Shown here: piece after piece, positions 32,731-43,053 of the stretch | How the letters are laid out: each line of letters begins with the position of its first letter | Position numbering within the stretch: position 1 is the first letter of the stretch | NCBI RefSeq assembly: GCF_004346925.1 | Contig: NZ_CP031167.1 | Span: forward strand, 4,360,001-4,424,000 | Direction: 5' to 3' | Origin: Stenotrophomonas sp. ASS1 | Lineage (GTDB): Bacteria > Pseudomonadota > Gammaproteobacteria > Xanthomonadales > Xanthomonadaceae | DNA: 64,000 nt | Translations under genes and position numbers: made by a program | The notes under the pieces: model-generated | The model's input: the letters and a program-made list of their open reading frames with translations, nothing else | The model's database searches: none | What the model was told of the DNA's origin: nothing

Positions 32731-34509
32731 ATGCATAGCGGTGGTCTGGAACTGGCCCTGGTGCTGCTGCTGGCGGCGGTCATCGCCGTGCCGGTGTTCA
32801 AGAAGTTCGGCTTCGGCGCGGTGCTGGGCTATCTGGCGGCCGGTGTGGTGCTGGGCCCGGACGGGCTGGGCTTCGTGCAGGACGCCGACCGCATCCTCGG
32901 CGCCGCCGAGATCGGCGTGGTGATGCTGCTGTTCGTGATCGGTCTGGAACTGTCGCCGGCCCGCCTGAAGGTGATGCGGCGCTCGGTGTTTGGTGCCGGT
33001 GCGGCACAGGTGGCGCTGTCCGGGCTGGTGCTGGGCGGCCTGCTGCTGCTCGACCATTTCCAATGGAAGAGCGCACTGGTGGTGGGCGTGGCACTGGCGC
33101 TGTCGTCCACCGCGGTCGGCCTGCAGCTGCTGTCAGAACACAAGGCGATCAACAGCGACCATGGCCGGCTCGGGTTCGCCATCCTGCTGTTCCAGGACCT
33201 GATCGCGATTCCGCTGCTGGCGGCCATCCCGCTGCTGGGCGGGGTAAAGAACGAGACCCTGCGCTGGGAAGACGCCGCCGTGGCCCTCGGCGCGCTGGCG
33301 GTGGTGATCCTGTGCGGGCGACCGGTGCTGCGCAGGGTGTTCAGCATCATCGCGCGTACCCGCAGCCCGGAAGTATTCACCGCCACCGCACTGCTGGTGG
33401 TGCTGGGCACTGCCTGGTTCATGCAGGAGGCCGGCCTCAGCCCCAGCCTGGGCGCGTTCCTGGCCGGCGTGCTGCTGTCCGATTCGGAGTTCCGGCACGA
33501 ACTGGAAGCGCAGATCGAGCCGTTCAAGGGGCTGCTGCTGGGCCTGTTCTTCATCGCGGTGGGCATGGGCATCGACCTCGACCGCATCGTTGCCGAGCCG
33601 TGGCTGATCGCCGCCGGCGTGGCGATCCTGCTGGTGGTCAAATTCAGCCTGCTGTACGTGATCGGGCGCATCGCAAAGCTCAGTTCACGGCACTCGCTGC
33701 TACTGGGCAGCGTGCTGTGGCTGGGCGGCGAGTTCGCCTTCGTGGTGTTCAACGAAGCGCAGCGCGCGCACCTGCTGGGCAACGCCAACCATGACCGCCT
33801 GGTGGCGATCGTCGGCCTGTCGATGGCGATCACGCCACTGCTGATGATCGCGCTGCTCAAGCTGCTCGGCCAGGAGAAGGTAACGCCGCGCGAGGCAGCC
33901 GAGGCCGACAAGGTGGCGCCGGACAACCGGCCGAAGGTGCTGATTGCCGGCATGGGCCGCTTCGGCCAGGTCATCGCGCGCCTGCTGACCGCGCAGAAGG
34001 TGCCGTTCGTGGCGCTGGAAGCGAATCCGGACACCGTGGCCGACCTGCGCCGCTTCGGCAACCAGCTGTACTACGGCGACCCGACCCGGCCAGAGATGCT
34101 GCGCGCTGCGGGCGGCGAACACATCGATGTGTTCGTGATCACCGTGGACGACCCGGAGACCAACCTGCGTGCGGTGCGCATGGTGCGCCGGCTGTACCCG
34201 GACGCGAAGGTGCTGGCGCGTGCACGCAACCGCCAGCATGCGTGGCGCCTGATGGACATGTCGGCCGAGCCGTTCCGCGAAGTGTTCGGCACCAGCCTGG
34301 AGATGAGCGGCCGCGTGCTGACCGCGCTGGGCGTGGCACCGGATGTGGCCGAGCGCCACGTGCAGCGCTTCCGCGAGCACGATGAGCAGCTGCTGCGCGA
34401 CCAGTACCTGGTGTACGACGACGAGGCAGCGGTGATCCAGACCTCGCGCGACGCACGCAACGACCTGATGCACCTGTTCGAGGCCGACGCGGAAAGCGAC
34501 GGCAAGTAG
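32731..34509 (+). CDS. Kef-type potassium/proton antiporter
   Basis: A 592-residue CPA2-family protein. Residues about 1-380 form 12 or so helices with the Na/H exchanger signatures (KFGFGAVLGYLAAGVVLGP, MLLFVIGLELSP, GFAILLFQDLIAIPLLA with the ion-pathway Gln-Asp, and LGAFLAGVLLSDSEFRHELE). Residues about 405-520 are an RCK/TrkA-N domain with nucleotide loop LIAGMGRFGQVIARLL. This is the KefB/KefC plan, which releases K+ during electrophile stress. No ancillary kefF/kefG gene is beside it, so glutathione control is uncertain. Confidence 0.9.
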   Translation: MHSGGLELALVLLLAAVIAVPVFKKFGFGAVLGYLAAGVVLGPDGLGFVQDADRILGAAEIGVVMLLFVIGLELSPARLKVMRRSVFGAGAAQVALSGLVLGGLLLLDHFQWKSALVVGVALALSSTAVGLQLLSEHKAINSDHGRLGFAILLFQDLIAIPLLAAIPLLGGVKNETLRWEDAAVALGALAVVILCGRPVLRRVFSIIARTRSPEVFTATALLVVLGTAWFMQEAGLSPSLGAFLAGVLLSDSEFRHELEAQIEPFKGLLLGLFFIAVGMGIDLDRIVAEPWLIAAGVAILLVVKFSLLYVIGRIAKLSSRHSLLLGSVLWLGGEFAFVVFNEAQRAHLLGNANHDRLVAIVGLSMAITPLLMIALLKLLGQEKVTPREAAEADKVAPDNRPKVLIAGMGRFGQVIARLLTAQKVPFVALEANPDTVADLRRFGNQLYYGDPTRPEMLRAAGGEHIDVFVITVDDPETNLRAVRMVRRLYPDAKVLARARNRQHAWRLMDMSAEPFREVFGTSLEMSGRVLTALGVAPDVAERHVQRFREHDEQLLRDQYLVYDDEAAVIQTSRDARNDLMHLFEADAESDGK

Positions 34510-34511
34510 GC

Positions 34512-34631
34512 GTGCCGACCAACGGTCGGCACCCACCACAGATTGAGGTTGCGGATTCCGGCAGTAGATCCACGCCATGCGTGGATGCTTTGGCTTCCGG
34601 GCACGATCATCCACGCATGGCGTGGATCTAC
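34512..34631. repeat. GTGCCGACC palindrome plus facing GTAGATCCACGC pair
   Basis: gtgccgacc-aac-ggtcggcac (34512-34532), then GTAGatccacgccatgcgtggat (34564 on) mirrored by atccacgcatggcgtggatCTAC ending at 34631. They fill the gap between the convergent Kef and ankyrin genes. Confidence 0.7.
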
Positions 34632-34641
34632 CGGGTCCCGA

Positions 34642-37600
34642 TCAGCCGTTGTCGCGCAGGAACCGTGCCATCGAGGAAACGCCCGGCACGCGCGGCTCGA
34701 ACTCGCCGGCCACGTCGATGAAGCCACGCATCACCGCAATCTCGCGCGGGCTGCGGTTGAGGCTGTCGCGCGCTTCAGGATCGGCGCCGGCGCGCAGCAG
34801 GCGCTGCACCAGCAGCGGCAGGCCATGCAGCGCGGCCAGATGCAGCGGGCCGAAGCCACGCGGGTCGCGTACGTCCAGGCTTACGTCCTCGTCCAGCAGG
34901 CGCTCCACTGCGGCCATCACCACCTGCTCGTCGCAGGCGGTACCCGGCTCGGCGCGCGCGCCCAGCAGCAGCAGCAGCGGCGTGACAGAACCAGCGGCGG
35001 CCTGGTCCGGTTCGGCACCGGCCAGCAGCAGGGTGTCGAGCAGCGCCAGCAGGCGCGAGCGGTCGCGGGCACTGAAACCGTACAGCGCGGCACAGTGCAG
35101 CGGACCCAGCTGCTGCGCGTCACCGGCATGCACGTCGGCACCCGCCGTGAGCAGGCGCGCGACGATGTCCGGAAGGCCCAGCGCGGAGGCCAGCATCAGC
35201 ACCGTCACGCCACCCGGCAGGCGGTGTTCCAGCTTGGCGCCAGCGTCGAGCAGGGCCGAAACGATGTCCACCTGGCGCATGCTGACCGCCGCCGACAGCG
35301 GCGTCGCGCCACTGGCCGCCGCGTGCTGCGGATCGGCGCCGCGCGCCAGCAGTAGGTCGGTTACCGCCAGGTGGCCGCCACCGGCAGCACGCAGCAGCGC
35401 GGTGCAGCCCTGTGCGTCGACGGCGTCGACGGCGAAGCCCAGATCGATCAGGCGGCGCACTGCATCGACGTCACCGGCCATTGCGGCGGCCGGCAGATCG
35501 GCCTCGCGCAGGGTGCGGCGCGGCAACGGCCACACCCGCCAATCGAGCCAGTCGGCCAGATCGCGGCGACCGATCGACAGCGCCACGCCCAGCGGTGTCT
35601 GGCCGTCGGCGGCACGTGCTTCCGGCGAGGCACCATGCTGCACCAGCAGCTTAAGCGCGCCTTCGCGGGCCAATGCGGTGGCCAGGTGCAGTGCGGTCAT
35701 GCCGTGGCTGTCGCGTGCTTCGCGATCAACGCCGGCCTTGAGCAGGGCCTGCTGCAGCCGCAGCCACCCCAGGCGCACCGCCAGCGACAACGGCGGGTCA
35801 CCCGCCGGCGAGGCGGCGAACGGATCGGCACCACGCTCAAGCAGTTCCAGTGCCAGCTGTTCCAGGCCACGCGCGGCCTGGTCGTGCTGTGCGCAGGCAG
35901 CAAGGAAGCGCGCCAGGCCACCGCGGCCGGCCGGCGACAGGCCACGCTGCAGCATCACCTGCAACGCCGGCACCGCATCGATGCCGCGCGACAACAGCGC
36001 GAACATCGGCGTATCGGAGCAGGCATCACGCACATAGGGATCGGCGCCGTGGCCCAGCAGCCAGTCCACCGCACGCGGTTCCAGCGCCAACTCCGGATCG
36101 AGCAGCAGCCCGCCCAGTTCCTCCGGTTGGCACAGCCTGGCCAGCGCCGCCATGCCGTCGGTGTTGCCGAAGCCCAGGGCCTCGCGCAGCAGGGTCAGCG
36201 GCGGACGGTCCGGCAGCAGGCCGCTGGCACTGGCTGCTTCGCCACGATCGGCCAGGCCATCACTGACCGCGGCCGGCAACGGATAGGACGGGTCCAGCAG
36301 GGCTACGATCGCCCAGCGGCCGGCCTCGGCGGCGTAGTCCACCGCACGGCGGCCGACCGGATCGGTGGCATCGGCGGCGATGCCCAGCTCGACCAGGCGC
36401 TTGATCAGCAATGGCGAGACATCCTCGGCCATCGCCGCCAGCTGCACCGCATTGCGGCCTTCGCCGTCCACCGCAACCAGATCCGGCTTGTGCGGCAGCA
36501 GATGCTCGACCACGGCAGCGCGGCCGGCACGGGCCGCTTCCAGCCACGGCGTACGGCCCAGCGCATCGCGCGCTTCCAGATTGGCACCGGCACCCAGCAG
36601 CACGCCGATGATCTCGACGTGGCCAGCCAGTGCGGCCTCATGCAGCGCGCTGCGGCGCTGGCGATCACGCGCGTCAGCCCGCGCCTTGTGCTTGAGCAGC
36701 AGCTGCACGCCGGCCGGATCGTCGTCTTCGGTGGCGGCTGCGGCCAGCAACACCGGGGTGCCTTCGGCCGGTTCGCTGCGCGCACCGCGTTCGAGCAGGA
36801 AGCGGGCCAGGCGCCAGTTGCCGACCTGGCAGGCCACGGCCAGCGGCGACCAGCCCTCGTTGTTCAGCGCGTCGACTTCGGCGGCGGCATCGCGCAGCAG
36901 CGCGGCCACGCCCGGGTCGGAACTGCGCGCCGCATGGTGCAGCGGGGTGTTGCCATCGCTGTCGATGGCACGCGAATCGGCACCGTTGGCGAGCAGGGTC
37001 ATCACCGCTTCGGGGCGGCCGTGCCAGCTGTCGCGGGTGGCGGCCAGCAGCGGGGTCATGCCCCGGTGCGGCGCATTCACATCGACGCCGCGGGCGATCA
37101 GTTCGCGCAGCAGGCGCAGGTCCGGCAGCACCGCCGCCAGCACCGCCAGGCTGCGCTGGTCGCGCCAGTTCGGGTCCGGTAGCGCGTACGGATCGGCACC
37201 GGCCTGCAGCAACTGCAGGCCCCGGTCGATGCGGCCATGGCGGGCGGCTTCATACAGGGCCGGGGTCAGCTCCTGCGGCGCCATCGCCTCCAGCGGCGCG
37301 GTTTCGACTGCGGCGGCGAACATCGGTTCGTGCTCGTTGCTGGCGCTGGCCAACGGGCTCGCGCGCAGCGACACCAAGGGTGCCGGCGCCACCCGCTGCA
37401 GCAGCAGGTGCAGTACGGGAGACACCACCACCACGGCCAGCGCAGCGGGCCAGCGCGCGCTCTCCGGCAGCAGTCCCGGCCAGGCCGGCAGCACCACCAG
37501 CGCGGCCAGCGCGATCACCAGCGCCGCCACGCCGAGACCGCGCCAGGCGGTCAGGTCGCGACCGGCCAGCGCCTGCCAATGATGGGCCAGGCGGCCTTCA

Positions 37601-37980
37601 AGCCGTTCGACATCGTTCCACAACGGCCAGGTGCGCCAGGCAGCGAGCAGGCCGGCACTGACCAGCACGCTCAGGCCCAGCACCGCCGCAAGGCTGCCGC
37701 TGTCACGCAGCGCCGCCAGCGGCCAGGCCAGCAGCAGCGCCAGCAGCAGCGGTGCGGCCGCCCACAGTGCCAGCAGCGCCGGCAGGTCCTGGCGTGCAAC
37801 CACCTTCAGCGGCAGCAGCGCACGGCTGCGCCGCCACCACGATACGCCCAGCGCGAACGCCGGTTGCGCCAGTGCCGCAAGGATGGCGCCTGGAACGCCG
37901 CCCACAGCGGCGCCAAGCGCCAGCACGGCGCCTACGGCGAAGGCGATCGACAGGGCGCGCGGACGGGACGTGTCAGTCAT
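34642..37980 (-). CDS. Giant ankyrin-repeat membrane protein
   Basis: A 1112-residue protein. The first 210 or so residues contain about six hydrophobic helices; the remaining 900 are some 20 ankyrin repeats (recurrent GADP, G.TPL..A, GH...V..LL, DA.GRTPLL). Example units: [22 protein letters not shown] and [20 protein letters not shown]. No enzymatic domain is seen. The 3' partner ends in [20 protein letters not shown]. It is likely anchored in the inner membrane with the repeats in the cytosol as a scaffold. Its start overlaps ycgL by eight bases, so they are co-transcribed. Confidence 0.85.
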   Translation of the reverse strand: MTDTSRPRALSIAFAVGAVLALGAAVGGVPGAILAALAQPAFALGVSWWRRSRALLPLKVVARQDLPALLALWAAAPLLLALLLAWPLAALRDSGSLAAVLGLSVLVSAGLLAAWRTWPLWNDVERLEGRLAHHWQALAGRDLTAWRGLGVAALVIALAALVVLPAWPGLLPESARWPAALAVVVVSPVLHLLLQRVAPAPLVSLRASPLASASNEHEPMFAAAVETAPLEAMAPQELTPALYEAARHGRIDRGLQLLQAGADPYALPDPNWRDQRSLAVLAAVLPDLRLLRELIARGVDVNAPHRGMTPLLAATRDSWHGRPEAVMTLLANGADSRAIDSDGNTPLHHAARSSDPGVAALLRDAAAEVDALNNEGWSPLAVACQVGNWRLARFLLERGARSEPAEGTPVLLAAAATEDDDPAGVQLLLKHKARADARDRQRRSALHEAALAGHVEIIGVLLGAGANLEARDALGRTPWLEAARAGRAAVVEHLLPHKPDLVAVDGEGRNAVQLAAMAEDVSPLLIKRLVELGIAADATDPVGRRAVDYAAEAGRWAIVALLDPSYPLPAAVSDGLADRGEAASASGLLPDRPPLTLLREALGFGNTDGMAALARLCQPEELGGLLLDPELALEPRAVDWLLGHGADPYVRDACSDTPMFALLSRGIDAVPALQVMLQRGLSPAGRGGLARFLAACAQHDQAARGLEQLALELLERGADPFAASPAGDPPLSLAVRLGWLRLQQALLKAGVDREARDSHGMTALHLATALAREGALKLLVQHGASPEARAADGQTPLGVALSIGRRDLADWLDWRVWPLPRRTLREADLPAAAMAGDVDAVRRLIDLGFAVDAVDAQGCTALLRAAGGGHLAVTDLLLARGADPQHAAASGATPLSAAVSMRQVDIVSALLDAGAKLEHRLPGGVTVLMLASALGLPDIVARLLTAGADVHAGDAQQLGPLHCAALYGFSARDRSRLLALLDTLLLAGAEPDQAAAGSVTPLLLLLGARAEPGTACDEQVVMAAVERLLDEDVSLDVRDPRGFGPLHLAALHGLPLLVQRLLRAGADPEARDSLNRSPREIAVMRGFIDVAGEFEPRVPGVSSMARFLRDNG

Positions 37981-38233
37981 AGTGGCGCGGCATCAGGCTG
38001 GCCACCGATGGCGGCACCTGCAGGTAGAACCCGCGCTCGCTCATTTCGCTGCGGACCTTTTCCGGATCGGCCTGGGCCAGGCGGCGCTGGGCATCCAGGG
38101 CCACGTCCAGGACGAAGGCGAGCGTCCCCAGCGAGGTGAGCAGCGGCGCAGGCAGCGCGCTGAAATCATCGCGACGGGGAACGTAGACGTAGGTGTCCGG
38201 CTTGAGTTGGCTTTTATAGACGTAGGCGTGCAT
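37973..38233 (-). CDS. YcgL-domain protein
   Basis: An 86-residue YcgL-family (UPF0745-type) protein: [29 protein letters not shown] near the start and [11 protein letters not shown] near the end are the family blocks. Function is unknown in E. coli. It overlaps the start of the ankyrin gene by eight bases. Confidence 0.88.
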   Translation of the reverse strand: MHAYVYKSQLKPDTYVYVPRRDDFSALPAPLLTSLGTLAFVLDVALDAQRRLAQADPEKVRSEMSERGFYLQVPPSVASLMPRHYD

Positions 38234-38393
38234 GTCCGCGGGACGATAACCCGGGAAGAGCCATGATTGTGTCGGAAAGCCGACACCGGGGAAAGCCGTC
38301 AGCCGACGATGGCGGCGTGATCGGCGGCGTTTCCCCGGCGGGATTCAGCAATGTGGCGACGGCGTTCAGCCAACGCCGCCGCCACACGGGCGC

Positions 38394-38834
38394 TTACTTG
38401 ACCTTGGCGTAGGTGCCCTTCAGCGCGACACCGGCGAGGATCGCACCGGCATAGCATTCGTAGTTGGTGCTGCTCTTGAACTCGTTCTTCTTGTAGTAGC
38501 TGACGATGTCGACCACGGCGTTGGCACCGCGCGACTTGGCACCGTCCTGCAGCGCGCGCAGCGCCGACAGCGCGACCCAGCGGCAGGCCTCGGCGTCGCT
38601 CTTGTTGGCGGCGTTGGTCTTCTTGTTGGTCACGTCTTCGCCCAGGCGCTGCTGCACGCTGACCGGCTGGCCGGCCAGGTAGAAGCGGACGCTGCCGTCG
38701 ATGCCGGCGTCCTTGGCAGCCTGCGAGCTGACCAGTTCCTGCAGGGACTGCTCCACGCGGGTATCGCGGGCAGAAGCGGTGGAGGCCAGGGCCAGCAGTG
38801 CGGTGGCCGTGGCGATCATCAGGGTGCGGCGCAT
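38394..38834 (-). CDS. Small secreted protein at the end of the pigment cluster
   Basis: About 146 residues: a signal peptide (RRTLMIATATALLALASTASA, cleavage after ASA) and a domain ending in DGAKSRGANAVVDIVSYYKKNEFKSST..YECYAGAILAGVALKGTYAKV. Two cysteines (EACRW, YECYA) could form a disulfide. The GANAVV pattern and fold size recall YbjQ/RcsF-like proteins. Xanthomonads often carry this gene beside the pigment cluster, sometimes mis-named excinuclease. ATG 38834 has a GGAGAT site upstream; it is separated from the preceding ketosynthase gene by 62 bases and may belong to the operon. Confidence 0.72.
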   Translation of the reverse strand: MRRTLMIATATALLALASTASARDTRVEQSLQELVSSQAAKDAGIDGSVRFYLAGQPVSVQQRLGEDVTNKKTNAANKSDAEACRWVALSALRALQDGAKSRGANAVVDIVSYYKKNEFKSSTNYECYAGAILAGVALKGTYAKVK

Positions 38835-38896
38835 CGGAACATCTCCTTGTCGAGGGTGCGGGTAGGTTGCGGGAACAGCGGCGGTGGGGCGGTGGA

Positions 38897-40135
38897 TCAC
38901 TCGCGCCAGCGGCGGAACACCAGCGAGGTGTTGATGCCACCGAAGGCGAAGTTGTTGCTCATCACGTACTCGGCCTGCAGTTCACGGCCCTGCCCGGTGA
39001 TGAAGTCGAGCTGGCCGCAGCGTGGATCGACCTCGGCCAGGTTCAGGGTGGGCGCGAACCAGCCGGCGCGCATCATCTCGATGCTCATCCAGGCCTCGAA
39101 CGCACCGCAGGCACCCAGCATGTGGCCGACGTAGCTCTTCAGCGAGCTGATCGGCATGCGGCTGCCGAACACCTGCGCGGTGGCCTGGGTCTCGGCGATG
39201 TCACCGTGGTCGGTGGCGGTGCCGTGGGCGTTGACGTAGTCGATCTGCGCCGCGTCCAGCCCGGCATCCTCAAGCGCCAGGCGCATGGCCTGGGCCATGG
39301 TGTCGGCACTGGGCTGGGTGACGTGCTGGCCATCGCTGTTGGTACCGTAGCCGACCACCTCGGCAAGGATGGTGGCGCCACGTGCCTGCGCGTGCTCCAG
39401 GTCTTCCAGGATCAGCGTACAGGCACCCTCGCCCAGCACCAGGCCATCGCGGCCGGCATCGAACGGGCGCGGCGTGGTCTGCGGCGCATCATTGCGCACG
39501 CTGGTGGCGAACAGGGTGTCGAACACTGCCGCGGCAGTGGCATCGAGCTGCTCGGCACCGCCAGCCACCATCACCGTCTGCTTGCCGCTGCGGATCGCTT
39601 CGTAGGCCGCGCCCACGCCCTGGCTGCCCGAGGTGCAGGCACTGGAGGTGGTGTAGACGCGCCCGGACAAACCAAAGAACACACCGATGTTGACCGGCGC
39701 GGTGTGGCTCATCATCTTCAGGTAGGTGGTGGCACTGATGCCGTCGGTGGTGAACTCGTTGAGCATGCGGCCGAATTCACCGGTGGCCTCGTGGCTGCCC
39801 GAGGACGAACCGTAGGCCACGCCGGTACGGCCACTGCGCAGCACCGGGTGCTCGTGCAGGCCAGCCTCGCGCAGTGCCACCTCGGTGGCGCGCACCGACA
39901 TGATCGCGACCTTGCCCATCGAGCGGGTGGTCTTGCGGTTGTAGTTCGGCGGCAGCTCGAAGTCCTGCGCCGGCGCGGCCAGCTTGGTGTTCAGGCCAGC
40001 GTAGACATCCCATTCGGGCATCGTGCGCACGGCATTGCGGCAGCTGCGCAGGTGCGCTTCGATGGTCGGCCAGTCGTGGCCGAGCGGACTGATGGCGGCC
40101 GCACCGGTGACCACCACGCGACGATCGGCAGCCAT
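38897..40135 (-). CDS. Beta-ketoacyl-ACP synthase (aryl polyene cluster, KAS II-like)
   Basis: A 412-residue thiolase-fold condensing enzyme. The nucleophile cysteine is in TSSACTSGSQ near residue 168; the two histidines are in NAHGTATDHGD (about 305) and KSYVGHMLGACG (about 340); NNFAFGGINTSLVF closes the fold. It should extend the polyene by two carbons from malonyl-ACP. Its first base overlaps the stop of the ketoreductase gene, and it is the last biosynthetic gene of the operon. Confidence 0.93.
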   Translation of the reverse strand: MAADRRVVVTGAAAISPLGHDWPTIEAHLRSCRNAVRTMPEWDVYAGLNTKLAAPAQDFELPPNYNRKTTRSMGKVAIMSVRATEVALREAGLHEHPVLRSGRTGVAYGSSSGSHEATGEFGRMLNEFTTDGISATTYLKMMSHTAPVNIGVFFGLSGRVYTTSSACTSGSQGVGAAYEAIRSGKQTVMVAGGAEQLDATAAAVFDTLFATSVRNDAPQTTPRPFDAGRDGLVLGEGACTLILEDLEHAQARGATILAEVVGYGTNSDGQHVTQPSADTMAQAMRLALEDAGLDAAQIDYVNAHGTATDHGDIAETQATAQVFGSRMPISSLKSYVGHMLGACGAFEAWMSIEMMRAGWFAPTLNLAEVDPRCGQLDFITGQGRELQAEYVMSNNFAFGGINTSLVFRRWRE

Positions 40136-40866
40136 CAGAGCATGCCTCCGTTCACCGAGATCACCTGGCGGGTGATGTAGCCAGCCGGTTCGGACAGCAG
40201 GAACGCCACCGTGGCCGCCACTTCGTCGGGACGACCGACGCGGCCGGCGGGAATCAGCTTGAGCGCGTGTTCGATCACTTCATCGTTGAGCATTTCGGTC
40301 TCGATCAGGCCCGGGGCCACGCAGTTGACGGTGATCTGGCGGCTGGCCAGTTCCAGCGCCAGCGCCTTGGTGGCACCGATGATGCCGGCCTTGGCGGCAC
40401 TGTAATTGACCTGGCCGCGGTTGCCGGCCAGCCCGGACACCGACGACAGGGTGACGATGCGGCCCGGCTTGCGCCGCCGCACCATCGGCATGATCAGCGG
40501 ATGCAGCACGTTGTAGAAGCCATCCAGGTTGGTGTGGATGACCTGGTCCCAATCCTCCGCCGACAGCGCCGGGAAGGCGCCATCACGGGCGATGCCGGCA
40601 TTGCAGACCACGCCGTAGTACGCGCCGTGCGCTTCGACATCAGCCTCCAGCGCGGCGCGTGCGGCCTCGCGGTCGGCTACGTCGAACGCCAGCACGCGGG
40701 CCTGCTGGCCCATGGCCTGGATCTCGGCCACCACGGCCTGTGCCTCTTCCAGGCGGCTGCGGCAATGCACCACCACGTCGAAGCCATCGCGCGCGATGCG
40801 CAGCGCGATGGCCCGGCCGATGCCCCGGCTGGCGCCGGTCACCAGCACGCTTCGATTCCCTGTCAT
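40135..40866 (-). CDS. 3-oxoacyl-ACP reductase (FabG-like)
   Basis: A 243-residue short-chain reductase: NADP loop TGASRGIGRAIA, NAG motif VCNAGIARDGAF, catalytic serine in SSVSGLAGNRG and YSAAKAG (Tyr-Lys), ending in ITRQVISVNGGML. This reduces the 3-oxo group in each polyene cycle. ATG 40866 overlaps the dehydratase stop by four bases; the longer frame lacks homology upstream of the Rossmann loop. Confidence 0.92.
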   Translation of the reverse strand: MTGNRSVLVTGASRGIGRAIALRIARDGFDVVVHCRSRLEEAQAVVAEIQAMGQQARVLAFDVADREAARAALEADVEAHGAYYGVVCNAGIARDGAFPALSAEDWDQVIHTNLDGFYNVLHPLIMPMVRRRKPGRIVTLSSVSGLAGNRGQVNYSAAKAGIIGATKALALELASRQITVNCVAPGLIETEMLNDEVIEHALKLIPAGRVGRPDEVAATVAFLLSEPAGYITRQVISVNGGML

Positions 40867-41318
40867 GCCTGTCCACTCTCCAGATAGGCCATCGCGTCGG
40901 CCGGTTCGAACACCGACACGTTGGCTGTCGCCCATTCGTCCTCGCCCGCCAGGATGCGGCAGGCGAACATCCCCAATCCATTGTCACCCAACAGCTCGCA
41001 GCGCGCCTGTACGCGCAGCCGCGAACCGCTGGGGAAGCTGCTGCGCGCGCTGCTGTAGCGGCGGCTGCCGAGCAGGAAGCCCAGCTGCGGCGGCTTGCCG
41101 GCCGCACGCGCGCGGCAGCCGGCCCAGGCCGCGATGGCCTGCGCCATGTATTCGATGCCGACCCACGCCGGCACTTCGCCGTTCTCCACGAACAGGCCGG
41201 ATTCGGGCACCACCAGTTCAGCCTCGAGGGTGTCCTGGTCCCACTGCGTGATGCGCTCCAGCAGGCACATGTCCTGGCGGTGCGGCACCACGTCCTCGAT
41301 CGCGTACAGCGTGTTCAT
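40863..41318 (-). CDS. 3-hydroxyacyl-ACP dehydratase, hotdog fold (ApeP-like)
   Basis: A 151-residue hotdog protein: VPHRQDMCLLERI carries the catalytic-type histidine and VGIEYMAQAIAAWAG the acidic helix residue. It matches dehydratases of aryl polyene clusters more than FabZ. It should remove water to build the conjugated chain. ATG 41318 overlaps the preceding ketosynthase stop by four bases. Confidence 0.85.
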   Translation of the reverse strand: MNTLYAIEDVVPHRQDMCLLERITQWDQDTLEAELVVPESGLFVENGEVPAWVGIEYMAQAIAAWAGCRARAAGKPPQLGFLLGSRRYSSARSSFPSGSRLRVQARCELLGDNGLGMFACRILAGEDEWATANVSVFEPADAMAYLESGQA

Positions 41319-42499
41319 CGACGCTCCAGCGCCAGCACGGCATTGCTGCCGCCGAAGGCGAACGAATTGCTCAGCACCCGCCGCGGCGCCTGCGCCAGGC
41401 AGGAGCCCGGCGCGACCAGCGGCAGCACCGGCAGTGCGGGGTCGGGCACGCCGTCCCACCAGTGCGGCGGCAGCTGCTGCTGTGGGTTCTCGGCCAGCAG
41501 GATCCAGCACAGCGCCGCCTCGATCGCGCCCGAGGCACCCAGCGTATGGCCGGTCAGCGGCTTGGTCGAACTGGCCGGCACGCCGTTGCCCAGCACCTGC
41601 GAGACCGCCAGGCTTTCCATCGCATCGTTGTGCCCGGTGGCGGTGCCATGCAGGTTCACGTAATCCACTTCGTCGGCGCCCCAGCCGGCGCGCAGCAGCG
41701 CCTGCTGCAGGGCGTCGATGGCCCCCATCCCCTGCGGATCGGGGGCGGACATGTGATGGGCATCGGCCGATTCGCCCCACCCGGCCAGGCACACCGGACC
41801 CGGCTCGCGGGTAAGCAGGAACAGCGCGGCGCCCTCGCCGATGTTGATGCCGGAGCGGTGCTGCGAGAACGGATTGCAGCGCAGTGCCGACACCGATTCC
41901 AACGCGCTGAAGCCGGCCACGGTGAAGCGGCACAGCGAATCGGCACCGCCGGCAATCACCGCATCGACGATGCCGGCGCGCAGCATGCGCGCGGCCGACA
42001 TCAGCGCCTTGGCGCTGGACGAGCAGGCGGTGGACAGGGTCCATGCCGGCCCCTGTGCACCACTGCGCTGGCGCACGAACTGCGCGGCGGTGCCCATTTC
42101 CTGCTGGGCGTAATCGAAGCCCTGCGGCCACTGGCCCTGTTCGGCGTGGGTGCGCAGGGCCTGCTCGGATTCACCAATGCCCGAGGTGCTGGTGCCCAGC
42201 ACCACCGCCACACGCTCGGCACCATGGCGGGCGATCGCGGCGGCCACCGCTGGTGCGATCTGCGCCAGTGCCACGTCCAGCAGGGCGTTGTTGCGCCCGC
42301 GCAGGGCCACCGGCAGGTCCTCCAGCGCCGGCAGCGGCGTGCGCACCTCTCCCAGCGCCAGGGTGCGCCCCGGCAGCAGGCTGTCGTTGTCGCTGAGCCC
42401 GCCCGGCACATCGGCGAACATCGCCGACGCGACCGCGGCGCGGCCATCGCCGAGCGCGCAGACCACGCCCAGGTCGTTCAGGTAGATCGGTGCACTCAT
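41315..42499 (-). CDS. Beta-ketoacyl-ACP synthase (second ketosynthase)
   Basis: A 394-residue condensing enzyme. Nucleophile cysteine in LSTACSSSAKALMSA near residue 155, histidines in NLHGTATGHNDAMES and KPLTGHTLGASGAIEAA, and the NSFAFGGSNAVLALERR end. It differs from the ketosynthase at 38897 in the first region and substrate loop, so the two probably have separate roles in chain initiation and elongation. It starts at ATG 42499, overlapping the lipoprotein stop by four bases. Confidence 0.92.
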   Translation of the reverse strand: MSAPIYLNDLGVVCALGDGRAAVASAMFADVPGGLSDNDSLLPGRTLALGEVRTPLPALEDLPVALRGRNNALLDVALAQIAPAVAAAIARHGAERVAVVLGTSTSGIGESEQALRTHAEQGQWPQGFDYAQQEMGTAAQFVRQRSGAQGPAWTLSTACSSSAKALMSAARMLRAGIVDAVIAGGADSLCRFTVAGFSALESVSALRCNPFSQHRSGINIGEGAALFLLTREPGPVCLAGWGESADAHHMSAPDPQGMGAIDALQQALLRAGWGADEVDYVNLHGTATGHNDAMESLAVSQVLGNGVPASSTKPLTGHTLGASGAIEAALCWILLAENPQQQLPPHWWDGVPDPALPVLPLVAPGSCLAQAPRRVLSNSFAFGGSNAVLALERR

Positions 42500-43053
42500 C
42501 GGTCCTGCCCGGCCATGTCGATCGATTCGATGCGCAGCGCATAGCCTTCGGCGCGGTTGTCCAGCTGCACGCTGCCATCGTCCAGGCGCCGCAGCTGCAG
42601 CCACACCGTGCCGTCGCGCGACAGGCTGCGCTGCCGGCCGTCATCGCTGACCTGCCAACCGGCCGGCAACGCGGCGGCAATGGCCGCGGTCGGCCACAGC
42701 GCGAACTGCAGGTCATCCAGCACGCGCTCGGCACGTACCTGCGGCGGCAGCCACGGCGCGCGCTGCTGGGTCAGCTGCAGGCCATCCCACTGCAGGCGCA
42801 CGCCGGTCTGGCCCATCGCCTGCACCGCCAGCTGCACCTGCTGCGCATCGGCTTCCAGCAGAGCATCCAGGTCGCGCTCATGCGTACCGAAACGGAAATG
42901 CAGCTGCTGCTGCAATGCCAGCGGCGCCGGCAGGCTGGCCGGCGACAGGCGCAGCGGCGGCAGTTCCACCAATGGCTTGGGCATGCGGCCGGCACAGGCG
43001 GCCAGCAGCAGGCACAGCAGCACGGCCGCGGTACGGGCGATCAGGCGCTGCAC
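42496..43053 (-). CDS. DUF3261 outer-membrane lipoprotein
   Basis: A 185-residue lipoprotein: signal peptide with lipobox LLLAAC (cysteine near residue 20), then a hydrophilic beta-rich domain with RLDDGSVQLDNRAEGYALRIESI. DUF3261 proteins occur in aryl polyene clusters beside LolA-like and MMPL proteins and likely take part in delivering the product to the outer membrane. It overlaps the halogenase-like gene by 13 bases. Confidence 0.82.
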   Translation of the reverse strand: MQRLIARTAAVLLCLLLAACAGRMPKPLVELPPLRLSPASLPAPLALQQQLHFRFGTHERDLDALLEADAQQVQLAVQAMGQTGVRLQWDGLQLTQQRAPWLPPQVRAERVLDDLQFALWPTAAIAAALPAGWQVSDDGRQRSLSRDGTVWLQLRRLDDGSVQLDNRAEGYALRIESIDMAGQDR

